From: RGIG1668 sp045124495
GTDB taxonomy: Bacteria > Bacillota > Clostridia > Lachnospirales > Lachnospiraceae
NCBI GenBank assembly: GCA_045124495.1
Contig: JBGVLX010000120.1
Coordinates: forward strand, 1-24,260
Length of the DNA: 24,260 bases
Direction: 5' to 3'
Shown: positions 1-9,105 of the stretch, one piece after another
Layout of the letters: every line of letters starts with the position of its first letter
Position numbering within the stretch: position 1 is the stretch's first letter
The notes under the pieces: model-generated
What the model was told of the DNA's origin: nothing
The model's input: only the letters and a program-made list of their open reading frames with translations
Database searches by the model: none
Program-made: the position numbers and the translations under genes

Positions 1-249
1 TGTAGTACCGGTCATTCAGAAGCTATCCTTACAAAATCTTACGAAAATTCTCAGAAGTTTTTGAATGAAATTGATTCTGCTGCCGTATATGTAAATGCTT
101 CTACCAGATTTACAGATGGTTTTGAATTTGGATTTGGTGCAGAAATCGGAATTAGTACCCAGAAATTACATGCCAGAGGACCGATGGGATTATTGGCACT
201 TACTTCTAAGAAATTTATAATTTATGGTGAGGGACAGATTCGTAAATAA
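1..249 (+). CDS. proA: Glutamate-5-semialdehyde dehydrogenase (gamma-glutamyl phosphate reductase), 3' fragment
   Basis: Partial gene: the reading frame is open from base 1 and ends in TAA at 247-249, giving the last 82 residues of a protein usually a little over 400 aa. ProA reduces gamma-glutamyl phosphate to glutamate-5-semialdehyde with NADPH, the second step of proline synthesis in the cytoplasm. The fragment carries the family's C-terminal signature: a CSTGHSEAI stretch at the very start, then DSAAVYVNASTRFTDG, FGAEIGISTQKLHARGPMG and a final GEGQIRK. The true start lies outside the window, so an apparent internal TTG start at 61 should be ignored. It lies 89 bp upstream of miaB on the same strand. 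I see no convincing terminator or promoter between them, so co-transcription is possible but not shown. Confidence 0.93.
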   Translation, partial: CSTGHSEAILTKSYENSQKFLNEIDSAAVYVNASTRFTDGFEFGFGAEIGISTQKLHARGPMGLLALTSKKFIIYGEGQIRK

Positions 250-338
250 TTCACACTAGATTTCTATGATTTACGACACTTACGTTAAATCACCATTTTT
301 ACGCATAGAGTATATCATGTATTGAAAGAGAGGAACCT

Positions 339-1793
339 ATGACAGACCAGAATTTTTTAAAACAGTGGAATGAAATTAATATAAATGAACCGGCACCGGA
401 AACAGAACCTTCCAGACAATATTATTACATGAAAAAATGTAAACTTCTTTTAGAAGAAAAGAGTCAGGAATTAGGGAGAAAACTTACCTGCTGTGCAGTA
501 ACCTTTGGGTGTCAGATGAATGCAAAGGATTCTGAAAAATTACTGGGTATTTTAGAGAATATTGGATTTGTTGCAACAGAATCCGAAGATGCCGATTTTA
601 TTATTTATAATACCTGTACTGTAAGAGAAAATGCCAATTTAAAGGTATATGGAAGATTAGGATATTTAAAGAACAAGAAAAAGAAAAATCCGAATATGAT
701 GATTGCTTTATGCGGATGCATGATGCAGGAACCTGAAGTAGTAAGTAAAATTAAAGAATCTTACCGTTTTGTAGACCTGATATTTGGTACCCATAATATT
801 TATAAGTTAGCAGAGTTGCTTTACCAACGTCTAAATGAAAATAAAATGGTAATTGATATTTTGGATGGCACAGATAATATCGTCGAAGATTTGCCGGCAG
901 AACGAAAGTATTCCTTTAAAGCCGGAGTAAACATTATGTTTGGTTGTAATAACTTCTGTACTTATTGCATCGTTCCTTATGTCCGTGGACGGGAACGAAG
1001 CAGAAATCCAAAGGATATCATCCGTGAAATCGAAGCTTTGGTGGCAGATGGTGTGGTAGAGGTTATGTTGTTAGGGCAGAATGTAAATTCCTATGGAAAA
1101 AATTTAGAAGAAAAGATTACCTTTGCCCAGTTATTACAGGAAGTAGAAAAGATTGAAGGATTAGAACGGATTCGTTTCATGACCTCACATCCAAAGGATT
1201 TATCGGATGAATTAATTGAAGTAATGAAAAATTCCAAAAAGATTTGTAACCATATGCATCTTCCGGTACAATCTGGAAGTGACAGGATTTTAAACCGTAT
1301 GAATCGTAAATATACGAAAGAGCATTACTTAAATCTAGTGAATAAATTAAAGGAAAGTATTCCAAATATTTCTCTTACTACAGATATCATTGTAGGATTT
1401 CCGGGAGAAACAGAGGAAGATTTCTTAGAAACTTTGGATTTAGTAGAAAAAGTAGGATATGATACGGCTTATACCTTTATTTATTCGAAACGAACCGGAA
1501 CTCCTGCTGCAAAAATGGAAGATCAGGTGCCGGAAGACGTGGTAAAAAATCGATTTGACCGTTTATTAAAAACAATACAAACAATCTCAAAAGAAAAAAC
1601 ATATGCTTATGAAGGAACCGATCAGCTTGTCCTTGTAGAAGGAGTCAGCGAACATGATAGTGCTTATGTTACCGGACGTTTATCCAATAATTTGTTGGTA
1701 CACTTTAAAGCAGATTCGAAACTAATTGGAAAATTAGTAAATGTTCACTTAGATGAGGCGAAGGGTTTTTATTACATCGGGCATCAGTGCTAG
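339..1793 (+). CDS. miaB: tRNA-2-methylthio-N6-dimethylallyladenosine synthase MiaB
   Basis: Radical-SAM methylthiotransferase of 484 aa that adds a methylthio group to i6A37 of tRNAs reading UNN codons, the step after MiaA. Three domains are visible. The N-terminal UPF0004 domain carries the three cysteines for the auxiliary 4Fe-4S cluster (C58 in TFGCQMN, C93 in NTCTVRENA, C127 in CGCMMQE). The radical-SAM core has the CxxxCxxC motif C203/C207/C210 (GCNNFCTYC) followed by IVPYVRGRERSR. A C-terminal TRAM-like domain follows from about residue 420. The ATG at 339 is preceded by GAGAGG. An N-terminal extension of about 45 residues before the first conserved strand is, to my knowledge, common in clostridial MiaB proteins. 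The gene ends 9 bp before mutS. Its substrate-supplying partner miaA is four genes along in the same cluster. Confidence 0.96.
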   Translation: MTDQNFLKQWNEININEPAPETEPSRQYYYMKKCKLLLEEKSQELGRKLTCCAVTFGCQMNAKDSEKLLGILENIGFVATESEDADFIIYNTCTVRENANLKVYGRLGYLKNKKKKNPNMMIALCGCMMQEPEVVSKIKESYRFVDLIFGTHNIYKLAELLYQRLNENKMVIDILDGTDNIVEDLPAERKYSFKAGVNIMFGCNNFCTYCIVPYVRGRERSRNPKDIIREIEALVADGVVEVMLLGQNVNSYGKNLEEKITFAQLLQEVEKIEGLERIRFMTSHPKDLSDELIEVMKNSKKICNHMHLPVQSGSDRILNRMNRKYTKEHYLNLVNKLKESIPNISLTTDIIVGFPGETEEDFLETLDLVEKVGYDTAYTFIYSKRTGTPAAKMEDQVPEDVVKNRFDRLLKTIQTISKEKTYAYEGTDQLVLVEGVSEHDSAYVTGRLSNNLLVHFKADSKLIGKLVNVHLDEAKGFYYIGHQC

Positions 1794-1802
1794 GAGGACA
1801 AT

Positions 1803-4487
1803 ATGGCAACATTCACACCTATGATGCAGCAATACTTGGAAACAAAAGAAAAATACAAAGATTGTATTTTATTTTACCGTTTAGGTGATTTTTATGAAAT
1901 GTTTTTCGAAGATGCAAAAATAGTATCGAAGGAATTAGAATTAACATTGACCGGAAAAAGCTGTGGTCAGGAAGAGAGGGCTCCCATGTGTGGAGTTCCT
2001 TTTCATGCATCTGAAACATATTTAAATCGTCTGGTACAAAAAGGGTATAAAGTGGCTATCTGTGAGCAGGTAGAGGATCCGAAAACAGCAAAAGGACTTG
2101 TGAAACGCGAGGTAGTAAGAATCGTCACTATGGGTACTAATATCAGTGCTCAGGTCTTAGACGAAACGAAAAATAATTATATCATGTGCGTTTATGCCCA
2201 AAAAGATTTTTATGGAATCGCTATTGCTGATATATCCACTGGTGATTTTAAAACTACCCAGCTGGAAAATAAAGATAAATTGATAGATGAAATCTGTAAG
2301 TTTTCACCTTCGGAAATCATTGCAAATCTGGACTTAAATGAATGTGGAATTCCGATTCAGATGTTAGCGCAGAAAAATCAAATGGCAGTTACCTTCGAAA
2401 AAGAATACTTATTTGACAAGGATTTAAGTGAAAAAGCATTAAAGGAACAGTTTCAGATATCCGGTTTAGAAGGATTAGGTCTTAATGATTATCCTTTGGG
2501 AATTCGGGCATGTGGTGCGTTAATTTCCTATTTTAATGAAACACAAAAAAGTACCCTGAATCAGTTGATTCGGATTGAATCCTATACTACGGAGGAATTT
2601 TTGATTATAGACAGTTCCTCTAGAAGAAATCTTGAATTATGTGAAACCATGAGGGAAAAGCAAAAAAGAGGTTCCCTTTTATGGGTTTTGGATAAGACCA
2701 AAACTGCCATGGGAGCCAGAATGCTAAGAACCTGGGTAGAACAGCCATTGGTCAGTAAAGAGGAAATTTTAAAACGTTATGATGCCATTGAAGAATTATC
2801 CGGACATGTTATGGTGCGGGAAGAACTAAGGGAATACTTAAATTCCATTTATGACCTGGAACGTTTAATGAGTCGGATTTGTTATAAAAGTGCAAATCCA
2901 AGAGACTTAATTTCTTTTAAATATTCCATTGCATATTTGCCTGCAATAAAAAGCCTTCTTGTAGATGTTTCTGAGTCCGAATTTATTTCCAATTTGAATC
3001 AGAAAATGGATTCTTTAGAAGATTTATTTGAATTAATCGACAAAGCACTGTTGGAGGAATGTCCAATATCTTCCAAGGAAGGCGGAATGATAAAAGACGG
3101 TTATAATGAAACCTTAGATGCTCTGAAAAAATCCAAAACAGATGGAAAAGATTGGCTGGCAGGTCTGGAAGAAAAGGAAAAAGAAGCAACCGGAATAAAA
3201 AACTTAAAAATTAAGTTCAACCGTGTGTTTGGATATTATTTTGAAGTAACCAATTCTTATAAAGACCTGGTTCCGGATTATTTTATCAGAAAACAGACCT
3301 TGGCAAATGCAGAACGATATACCACCAAGGAATTAGATGATTTGGCTGACATTATTCTTGGGGCAGAAGATAAACTTTTCGCTTTGGAATATGAAATTTT
3401 TGTGAATATTAGGGAGCAGCTTTCCAATCAGGTGCAAAGAATTTTAGATACGGCAAAATCCGTTGCAAAATTGGATGCTATTCTTTCTCTGGCAGTGGTG
3501 AGTGAGCAGAGTTCTTATGTCAGACCACAAATCAATGAGGAAGGTACAATAGAGATAAAAGACGGTCGACATCCGGTAGTTGAAAAAATGATTTCCAATG
3601 ATATGTTTGTATCCAATGACACATTCTTAAATCAGGATGCAAATCGTATTTCGATTATCACAGGACCAAATATGGCTGGAAAGTCTACTTACATGCGTCA
3701 GTCTGCCTTAATTGTATTAATGGCACAGATTGGATGTTATGTACCGGCTTCCTCTGCCAATATTTCCCTGGTTGATAGAATTTTCACCAGGGTAGGAGCT
3801 TCGGATGATTTAGCTTCCGGCCAGAGTACTTTTATGGTGGAAATGAGCGAAGTGGCTAATATTCTTCGAAATGCAACAAAAAGCAGTTTGCTGATTTTAG
3901 ATGAAATCGGAAGAGGAACCAGCACCTACGACGGATTAAGTATTGCATGGGCTGTGGTAGAACACATCAGTAATAATTTAGGCGCCAAAACTCTGTTTGC
4001 AACCCATTATCATGAATTAACAGAATTAGAAGGTAAATTATCCGGAGTGCATAATTACTGTATTGCTGTGAAAGAGGAGGGGGATCATATCGTCTTTCTT
4101 CGAAAAATCATTCCTGGTGGTGCAGATAAAAGTTATGGTATCCAGGTAGCAAAACTGGCTGGTGTGCCAGACTCTGTCATTCAGCGTTCCAAGGAAATTG
4201 CAAAACAATTAAGTGACACCGATTTAAACAAAGATACCGTAAATTCTATCCAGGTTTCCAACATGGAAGCCAAGGAAGTTTCTACTATATCAAAACAGGA
4301 AACGGAACCAAAGATAATAAAGGAAAAACATCAAAATTTAAGTCAGAATGATAACTTGCAGTTTTCTTTTATTCATTCTTTGGCAGAAACTGAAATTATC
4401 AATGATTTAAAAACAAAAGACATTAGTAACCTGACCCCGTTGGAGGCGTTGATTTACTTGAATGATATTCAAAAAAAATTACGCTGA
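1803..4487 (+). CDS. mutS: DNA mismatch repair protein MutS
   Basis: Mismatch-recognition ATPase of 894 aa, usual size for bacterial MutS1. The N-terminal mismatch-binding domain starts FTPMMQQYLE and carries the Phe-x-Glu wedge (F30-Y-E32 in GDFYEMF). The C-terminal ABC-type ATPase has Walker A GPNMAGKST at about 621-629 and Walker B ILDE with D700/E701, followed by GRGTSTYDG and the ATHYHEL switch. After a lysine/glutamate-rich linker, the tail has QFSFI at 853-857, which resembles the beta-clamp-binding motif of other MutS proteins (for example QLSFF in Bacillus), and ends in a helical region typical of the dimer/tetramer tail. The start follows an excellent site (AGGAGG, 1793-1798 region). 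It is 9 bp from miaB, so translation is probably coupled. Being MutS1 rather than MutS2 is supported by the wedge motif and by the adjacent mutL. Confidence 0.97.
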   Translation: MATFTPMMQQYLETKEKYKDCILFYRLGDFYEMFFEDAKIVSKELELTLTGKSCGQEERAPMCGVPFHASETYLNRLVQKGYKVAICEQVEDPKTAKGLVKREVVRIVTMGTNISAQVLDETKNNYIMCVYAQKDFYGIAIADISTGDFKTTQLENKDKLIDEICKFSPSEIIANLDLNECGIPIQMLAQKNQMAVTFEKEYLFDKDLSEKALKEQFQISGLEGLGLNDYPLGIRACGALISYFNETQKSTLNQLIRIESYTTEEFLIIDSSSRRNLELCETMREKQKRGSLLWVLDKTKTAMGARMLRTWVEQPLVSKEEILKRYDAIEELSGHVMVREELREYLNSIYDLERLMSRICYKSANPRDLISFKYSIAYLPAIKSLLVDVSESEFISNLNQKMDSLEDLFELIDKALLEECPISSKEGGMIKDGYNETLDALKKSKTDGKDWLAGLEEKEKEATGIKNLKIKFNRVFGYYFEVTNSYKDLVPDYFIRKQTLANAERYTTKELDDLADIILGAEDKLFALEYEIFVNIREQLSNQVQRILDTAKSVAKLDAILSLAVVSEQSSYVRPQINEEGTIEIKDGRHPVVEKMISNDMFVSNDTFLNQDANRISIITGPNMAGKSTYMRQSALIVLMAQIGCYVPASSANISLVDRIFTRVGASDDLASGQSTFMVEMSEVANILRNATKSSLLILDEIGRGTSTYDGLSIAWAVVEHISNNLGAKTLFATHYHELTELEGKLSGVHNYCIAVKEEGDHIVFLRKIIPGGADKSYGIQVAKLAGVPDSVIQRSKEIAKQLSDTDLNKDTVNSIQVSNMEAKEVSTISKQETEPKIIKEKHQNLSQNDNLQFSFIHSLAETEIINDLKTKDISNLTPLEALIYLNDIQKKLR

Positions 4488-4561
4488 ACTAAGTTATAGT
4501 CTTAAGGAAGGTTATTTTTAAATCGTGTAAAAAAAATTCTTTTTAGAAGGGATTTGTATAA

Positions 4562-6652
4562 ATGAATTCTATTGAAGTTTTAGACTCTCAAACCATAAAT
4601 AAAATAGCAGCAGGAGAAGTTGTGGAACGACCGGCCTCAGTCGTAAAAGAATTGGTAGAAAATTCTGTAGACTCTTTGGCTACTGCCATCACGGTAGAAA
4701 TTAAAGAAGGTGGTATCTCTTTTATCCGGGTAACCGATAATGGAAGTGGGATAGCGAAAAGTGAAATAAAAAAAGCATTTTACCGCCATGCTACCAGTAA
4801 AATACGGACAGAAGAGGATCTTATCACCATTGCTTCCTTAGGATTTCGTGGTGAAGCACTGTCAAGTATTGCCTCCGTTGCCCAAATTGAATTAATCACC
4901 AAAGAAAAAAAGAGTCTAACGGGAGTTCGTTATTGTATCGAAGGTGGAGTCGAAAAATCCATGGATGAGATTGGCTGTCCGGATGGAACCACGTTTTTGA
5001 TTCGTAATCTTTTTTTTAATACCCCTGCCCGTAAAAAGTTTTTAAAAACCCCGCAGACAGAAGGAAGTTATATTGGAGACTGGATGAACCATGTGGCACT
5101 TTCTCATCCGGAAATTTCCTTTCAGTTTATTGTAAATGGACAGACAAAATTATTTACCAATGGCAATGGGAATCTGTTGGATGTCATTTATCAGATATAT
5201 GGTAAAGAAATTGCTTCTAATATTATCCCAATTGAAAAATCAATACAGGATATTAAAATTACAGGATTTATTGGAAAGCCTCATATCTGCAGAGGAAATC
5301 GTACCTATGAAACTTATTTTTTAAATCATCGTTATATAAAAAGTAAAGTGGTTACGGCGGCTGTGGAAGAAGCGTATAAATCTTTTGTTACCTTGCATAA
5401 ATATCCCTTTCTTGTCATAAACATCGAAATGCTTCCTGCAAATGTAGATGTAAACGTACATCCTACGAAAATGGAAGTAAGATTTAAAAAAGAAGATGAA
5501 ATCTATGCATTTTTAGTAGAGGAAATTAAGAAGGCCCTTCTTCAAAAAGAATTAATACCAAATGTGACTTTGGGAAAAGAAACGAGAAAAAACCAGGATG
5601 AAAATCCAATGAAAAAATCTTCCATGGAAAAATTCCCGGAACCTTTTGAAATAAAACGAAAGAAAGAATTGGAAGAAAAACGGAAGAAAGAATTAGAAGA
5701 TGTCAGTGCTTTGGAGGTAATTACAGATTCAAATCAAAAAAAGACATTGGAAGTGAAAGAAACATCTGCTTATGGAAATAATGAGAATAATGTTTTCACT
5801 TCAAGTAAGAATTTTAGTATACAGAAAGAGGAAATGAAATCATCCCCAAATGTTTCACCAAATTCCCAAACGGAATACACTGAAACAAAAAAGGGGGTAT
5901 CCGGTTCCAAAGAAAATATTAAGGAATCTGTAATAGCTGAAGAACAACCGAAGGAACATGACGTGAATGCTTCTGTTCACGCTGAAGCGAAAATTCCGGA
6001 AGAAAAAAATGTACAAAAACAGATAACGGAACAAATAACCTTATTCGATGCGAAATTATTGTCAGAAGAGGCAAAACCAAGGCATCGTCTGATAGGTCAG
6101 TTGTTTGCTACTTATTGGTTAATTGAATTTGAAGATAAATTTTTTATGATGGACCAGCATGCTGCCCATGAAAAGGTAATGTTTGAAACATTCATGGCCC
6201 AGTTTAAAAACAAAGAATTTCTCCAGCAAAGATTAGAGCCTCCTATGGTAATTTCTTTAACACCAAAGGAAATTGATATTTTAAATCGATATCTTGACAC
6301 TTTTTACCAACTCGGATTTGTTGTGGAGGAATTTGGTGGAAATGAATATGTGGTTCGTGCAGTTCCAAGTAATATGTATCAGTTAAATGACAAACAGTTA
6401 TTTCTTGCCTTACTGGATTCTTTAGTAGAAGATATCGGAAAGAATACTCCGGATCTAGTCTTTTATAAAATTGCCACCATGGCTTGTAAGGCAGCAGTGA
6501 AAGGAAATCAGAAATTATCTTTTGCAGAGGCAGATCAGCTGGTAACAGATTTACTAAAATTAGAAAATCCTTACACCTGTCCTCATGGAAGACCTACGAT
6601 TGTTTCCATGACAAAATCTGATATAGAAAGGAAATTTAAGCGTATTATATAA
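4562..6652 (+). CDS. mutL: DNA mismatch repair endonuclease MutL
   Basis: MutL of 696 aa, which couples MutS mismatch recognition to strand incision. The N-terminal GHKL ATPase shows NKIAAGEVVERPASVVKEL, DNGSGI, FRGEALSSI and NTPARKKFLK. Residues about 335-500 form a charged, low-complexity linker containing a perfect eight-residue repeat of the KRKKELEE type (365-380). QITLF at 491-495, at the end of the linker, fits the QxxLF beta-clamp-binding pattern. The C-terminal domain has the endonuclease metal-binding motif DQHA(x)2E(x)4E starting at D531, plus ACKAAVKG and CPHGRPT. This marks it as a nicking MutL of the type found in organisms without MutH. The ATG at 4562 follows AGAAGGGA. The stop codon TAA shares its last base with the miaA ATG, so miaA translation is likely coupled. 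Confidence 0.97.
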   Translation: MNSIEVLDSQTINKIAAGEVVERPASVVKELVENSVDSLATAITVEIKEGGISFIRVTDNGSGIAKSEIKKAFYRHATSKIRTEEDLITIASLGFRGEALSSIASVAQIELITKEKKSLTGVRYCIEGGVEKSMDEIGCPDGTTFLIRNLFFNTPARKKFLKTPQTEGSYIGDWMNHVALSHPEISFQFIVNGQTKLFTNGNGNLLDVIYQIYGKEIASNIIPIEKSIQDIKITGFIGKPHICRGNRTYETYFLNHRYIKSKVVTAAVEEAYKSFVTLHKYPFLVINIEMLPANVDVNVHPTKMEVRFKKEDEIYAFLVEEIKKALLQKELIPNVTLGKETRKNQDENPMKKSSMEKFPEPFEIKRKKELEEKRKKELEDVSALEVITDSNQKKTLEVKETSAYGNNENNVFTSSKNFSIQKEEMKSSPNVSPNSQTEYTETKKGVSGSKENIKESVIAEEQPKEHDVNASVHAEAKIPEEKNVQKQITEQITLFDAKLLSEEAKPRHRLIGQLFATYWLIEFEDKFFMMDQHAAHEKVMFETFMAQFKNKEFLQQRLEPPMVISLTPKEIDILNRYLDTFYQLGFVVEEFGGNEYVVRAVPSNMYQLNDKQLFLALLDSLVEDIGKNTPDLVFYKIATMACKAAVKGNQKLSFAEADQLVTDLLKLENPYTCPHGRPTIVSMTKSDIERKFKRII

Positions 6653-7590
6653 TGAAACAGCCCTTAATAATTATTACAGGTCCTACGGCAGTGGGTAAAA
6701 CAGAAGCATCGATATTATTGGCAAAGAAAATCAATGGTGAAATTATTTCAGCGGATTCCATGCAGGTATATAAAGGAATGGACATTGGTACTGCTAAAAT
6801 TACAAAGGATGAAATGATGGGCGTTCCGCATCACCTAATTGATATTTTATCTCCACAACAGGAATTTAATGTATATACCTTTCAGCAATTGGCAAAGGCA
6901 GCGGCAGATGATATCTGTAGCAGGGGAAAAATTCCTATTTTGACAGGGGGAACCGGATTTTATATTCAGGCATTATTATATGGTATTTCTTTCAAAGAAG
7001 AAGAAAATACTTACCGCCTGGAATTAGAAAAAATATTACAGGAAAAAGGAAATTTATACCTTCATTCCATGTTAAAAGAATTAGACCCTGTATCTGCTGA
7101 TATTATTCATCCTAATAATGTAAAAAGAGTCATCCGTGCGTTGGAATTTTATCAGGAAACAGGTGAACCTATTTCAAGGCATAACGAAACAGAAAGACAG
7201 AAAGAATCTCAGTTTCAATCAGTTTATTTTGTTCTTCATATGCCAAGGGAGCAATTATATGAAAGAATCAATATAAGAGTGGATAAAATGTTGGAGGATG
7301 GACTGATAAAAGAGGTTTTATCCTTGAAAGAGATGGGAATAAAGAAAAACATGACTTCCATGCAGGGAATTGGATATAAAGAAGTTCTGGATTATTTAAA
7401 TGGAGAAACTTCATATGAGGATATGGTATATCTTTTAAAAAGAGATACCAGACATTTTGCGAAACGTCAGCTAACATGGTTTAAACGAGAAAAAGATGTT
7501 ATCTGGATGGACAAAACCCATTATAGAAGTGCTTCTGAATTATCGGATGATTTGTTACGGATTGCAAAAGAAAAACTTTCATTAGAGTAG
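6652..7590 (+). CDS. miaA: tRNA dimethylallyltransferase MiaA
   Basis: Transfers a dimethylallyl group from DMAPP to N6 of A37 in tRNAs reading UNN codons, producing the i6A37 that MiaB then methylthiolates. The 312-aa protein is the normal length. It shows the P-loop GPTAVGKT (10-17), the catalytic-region ISADSMQVYKGMDIGTAK (D35), GGTGFYIQALLYG, the swinging RVIRALE region, and a C-terminal MQGIGYKE followed by RHFAKRQLTWFKRE. The ATG overlaps the mutL stop (TAATG) and there is no separate strong ribosome binding site, which suggests translational re-initiation. In many Firmicutes mutL-miaA is followed by hfq. Here the next gene is a YnbB-type PLP enzyme and no hfq is present within the window. 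Confidence 0.96.
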   Translation: MKQPLIIITGPTAVGKTEASILLAKKINGEIISADSMQVYKGMDIGTAKITKDEMMGVPHHLIDILSPQQEFNVYTFQQLAKAAADDICSRGKIPILTGGTGFYIQALLYGISFKEEENTYRLELEKILQEKGNLYLHSMLKELDPVSADIIHPNNVKRVIRALEFYQETGEPISRHNETERQKESQFQSVYFVLHMPREQLYERINIRVDKMLEDGLIKEVLSLKEMGIKKNMTSMQGIGYKEVLDYLNGETSYEDMVYLLKRDTRHFAKRQLTWFKREKDVIWMDKTHYRSASELSDDLLRIAKEKLSLE

Positions 7591-7674
7591 CTACAAAAAA
7601 CAAATGATCCATCAGATTGAAAGTTTTAAACTTCGAAAAAAGAGGAAAAAAGATACAAAGGAAAGGTAGAGAAA

Positions 7675-8970
7675 ATGGATTCAAAAAAATCAATGTATGA
7701 ATCATTGGGTATCAACGAAAAAGTATATCATTTTTGTGTAGAAATAGAAAAAAGTTTAAAAGGAAGATTTGAAGAAATAGATTCTATTTGTGAGCAAAAT
7801 CAGCTAAAAGTTATCAAGGCTATGCAAGAGGCAAGATTGTCGGAAGCACATTTATCCGGAACTACCGGATATGGATATAATGATTTAGGGAGAGAAGCCA
7901 TTGAAAAAATTTATGCAACCATATTTAAGACGGAAGATGCTTTAGTTCGTCCACAGATTACCTGTGGCACCCATGCGCTTCATCTGGCTCTTGCAGCAAA
8001 TCTGCGTCCGGGGGATGAGCTTTTAGCACCTGCCGGAAAACCTTATGATACGTTAGAAGAAGTCATTGGAATCAGAGAATCAAAAGGTTCCTTAAAAGAA
8101 TACGGAATATCCTACCGTCAGGTTGACCTATTGGAAGATGGAAGTTTTAACTATGATGAAATTAAGAAAGCAATCCATTCCAAAACAAAAATGGTTGCCA
8201 TTCAGCGTTCGAAAGGCTATCAGACCAGACCAACGTTCAGTGTAAAAAAGATAGGGGAATTAATTACATTTTTGAGAAACGAAAAACCAGATCTGATTAT
8301 TATGGTAGATAATTGTTACGGAGAATTTGTAGAGCTTATGGAACCTTCGGAAGTGGGAGCAGATATGGTGGTAGGTTCCTTGATTAAAAACCCTGGCGGT
8401 GGTCTTGCACCGGTTGGCGGTTACATTTGTGGAAAAAAAGAATACATTGAAAATTGTTCTTATCGGTTGACTTCCCCTGGGCTTGGAAAAGAAGTAGGAG
8501 CAACCTTGGGAGTTAACGGATTATTTCTACAAGGCTTATTTTTAGCCCCTCAGGTAGTAGCCAGTGCATTAAAAGGTGCCATCTTTGCTGCAAATATCTA
8601 TGAAAAGTTAGGGTATCGGGTAATTCCAAACAGTACAGAAAGCAGACATGACATTATTCAGGCGGTTGAATTTGGTAATCCTGAAGCAGTCATTGCATTT
8701 TGCAAGGGGATACAGGCAGCAGCACCGGTAGATAGTTTTGTAGAACCGGAACCATGGGATATGCCTGGGTACGACAGTCAGGTAATTATGGCAGCAGGCG
8801 CATTTGTATCCGGTTCTTCCATTGAACTTAGTGCAGATGCACCAATTAAACCTCCTTATGCTGTTTATTTTCAAGGTGGCTTAACTTATCCTCATGCTAA
8901 ATTCGGTATTATGATGAGCTTACAAAAAGTGATGGAAATATCAGATAATTCATTATTGTGTGAACAATAA
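7675..8970 (+). CDS. ynbB: PLP-dependent methionine gamma-lyase / YnbB family protein (aluminium-resistance family)
   Basis: A 431-aa fold-type I PLP enzyme of the family annotated variously as methionine gamma-lyase family, YnbB or 'aluminium resistance protein' (COG4100). Visible signatures are GTTGYGYNDLGREAIEKIYA near the N-terminus, PQITCGTHALHLAL, and the likely Schiff-base lysine K238 in VGSLIKNPGGG followed by LAPVGGYICG. Cofactor-binding MVDNCYGEFVE lies about 20 residues earlier. The family is related to cystathionine beta- and gamma-lyases, so a C-S lyase activity is plausible, but the physiological substrate is not settled and cannot be read from sequence. The ATG at 7675 follows an AAAGGAAAGG-type site and is 84 bp after miaA. 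In Bacillus and Clostridia this gene often lies near miaA/hfq, consistent with its place here. The symbol is by family resemblance only. Confidence 0.85.
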   Translation: MDSKKSMYESLGINEKVYHFCVEIEKSLKGRFEEIDSICEQNQLKVIKAMQEARLSEAHLSGTTGYGYNDLGREAIEKIYATIFKTEDALVRPQITCGTHALHLALAANLRPGDELLAPAGKPYDTLEEVIGIRESKGSLKEYGISYRQVDLLEDGSFNYDEIKKAIHSKTKMVAIQRSKGYQTRPTFSVKKIGELITFLRNEKPDLIIMVDNCYGEFVELMEPSEVGADMVVGSLIKNPGGGLAPVGGYICGKKEYIENCSYRLTSPGLGKEVGATLGVNGLFLQGLFLAPQVVASALKGAIFAANIYEKLGYRVIPNSTESRHDIIQAVEFGNPEAVIAFCKGIQAAAPVDSFVEPEPWDMPGYDSQVIMAAGAFVSGSSIELSADAPIKPPYAVYFQGGLTYPHAKFGIMMSLQKVMEISDNSLLCEQ

Positions 8971-8972
8971 CA

Positions 8973-8996
8973 ACGTTACTCGATGAACAGTAACGT
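8973..8996. repeat. 8-bp inverted repeat after the YnbB gene
   Basis: ACGTTACT (8973-8980) and its exact complement AGTAACGT (8989-8996) are separated by 8 bases, just after the YnbB-family stop. There is no T-run on the + strand, so an intrinsic terminator is doubtful. It could equally be a protein-binding site. The same intergenic region also contains the perfect palindrome AAACTAGTTT at 9051-9060. Confidence 0.4.
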
Positions 8997-9105
8997 AACA
9001 ACTATTTATCTATTTCATACTATACAAAAAAAAAGATTTGTGCTAAACTCAAACTAGTTTAATGGTATGTGTTCTAAGTTTAGAGAAATGAAGGGATGAT
9101 ATAAT

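Noticed and set aside
250..338. Promoter for miaB
   Set aside because: TATATC at 311-316 looks like a -10 element, but no acceptable -35 lies 16-18 bp upstream; too weak to list.
7604..7669. 21-codon basic open frame between miaA and the YnbB gene
   Set aside because: No ribosome binding site and a lysine/arginine composition expected from A-rich spacer DNA; hfq, sometimes found here, is not encoded.
8608..8874. 88-aa minus-strand open frame inside the YnbB-family gene
   Set aside because: Cys/Arg-rich shadow of a conserved coding region, with no ribosome binding site.
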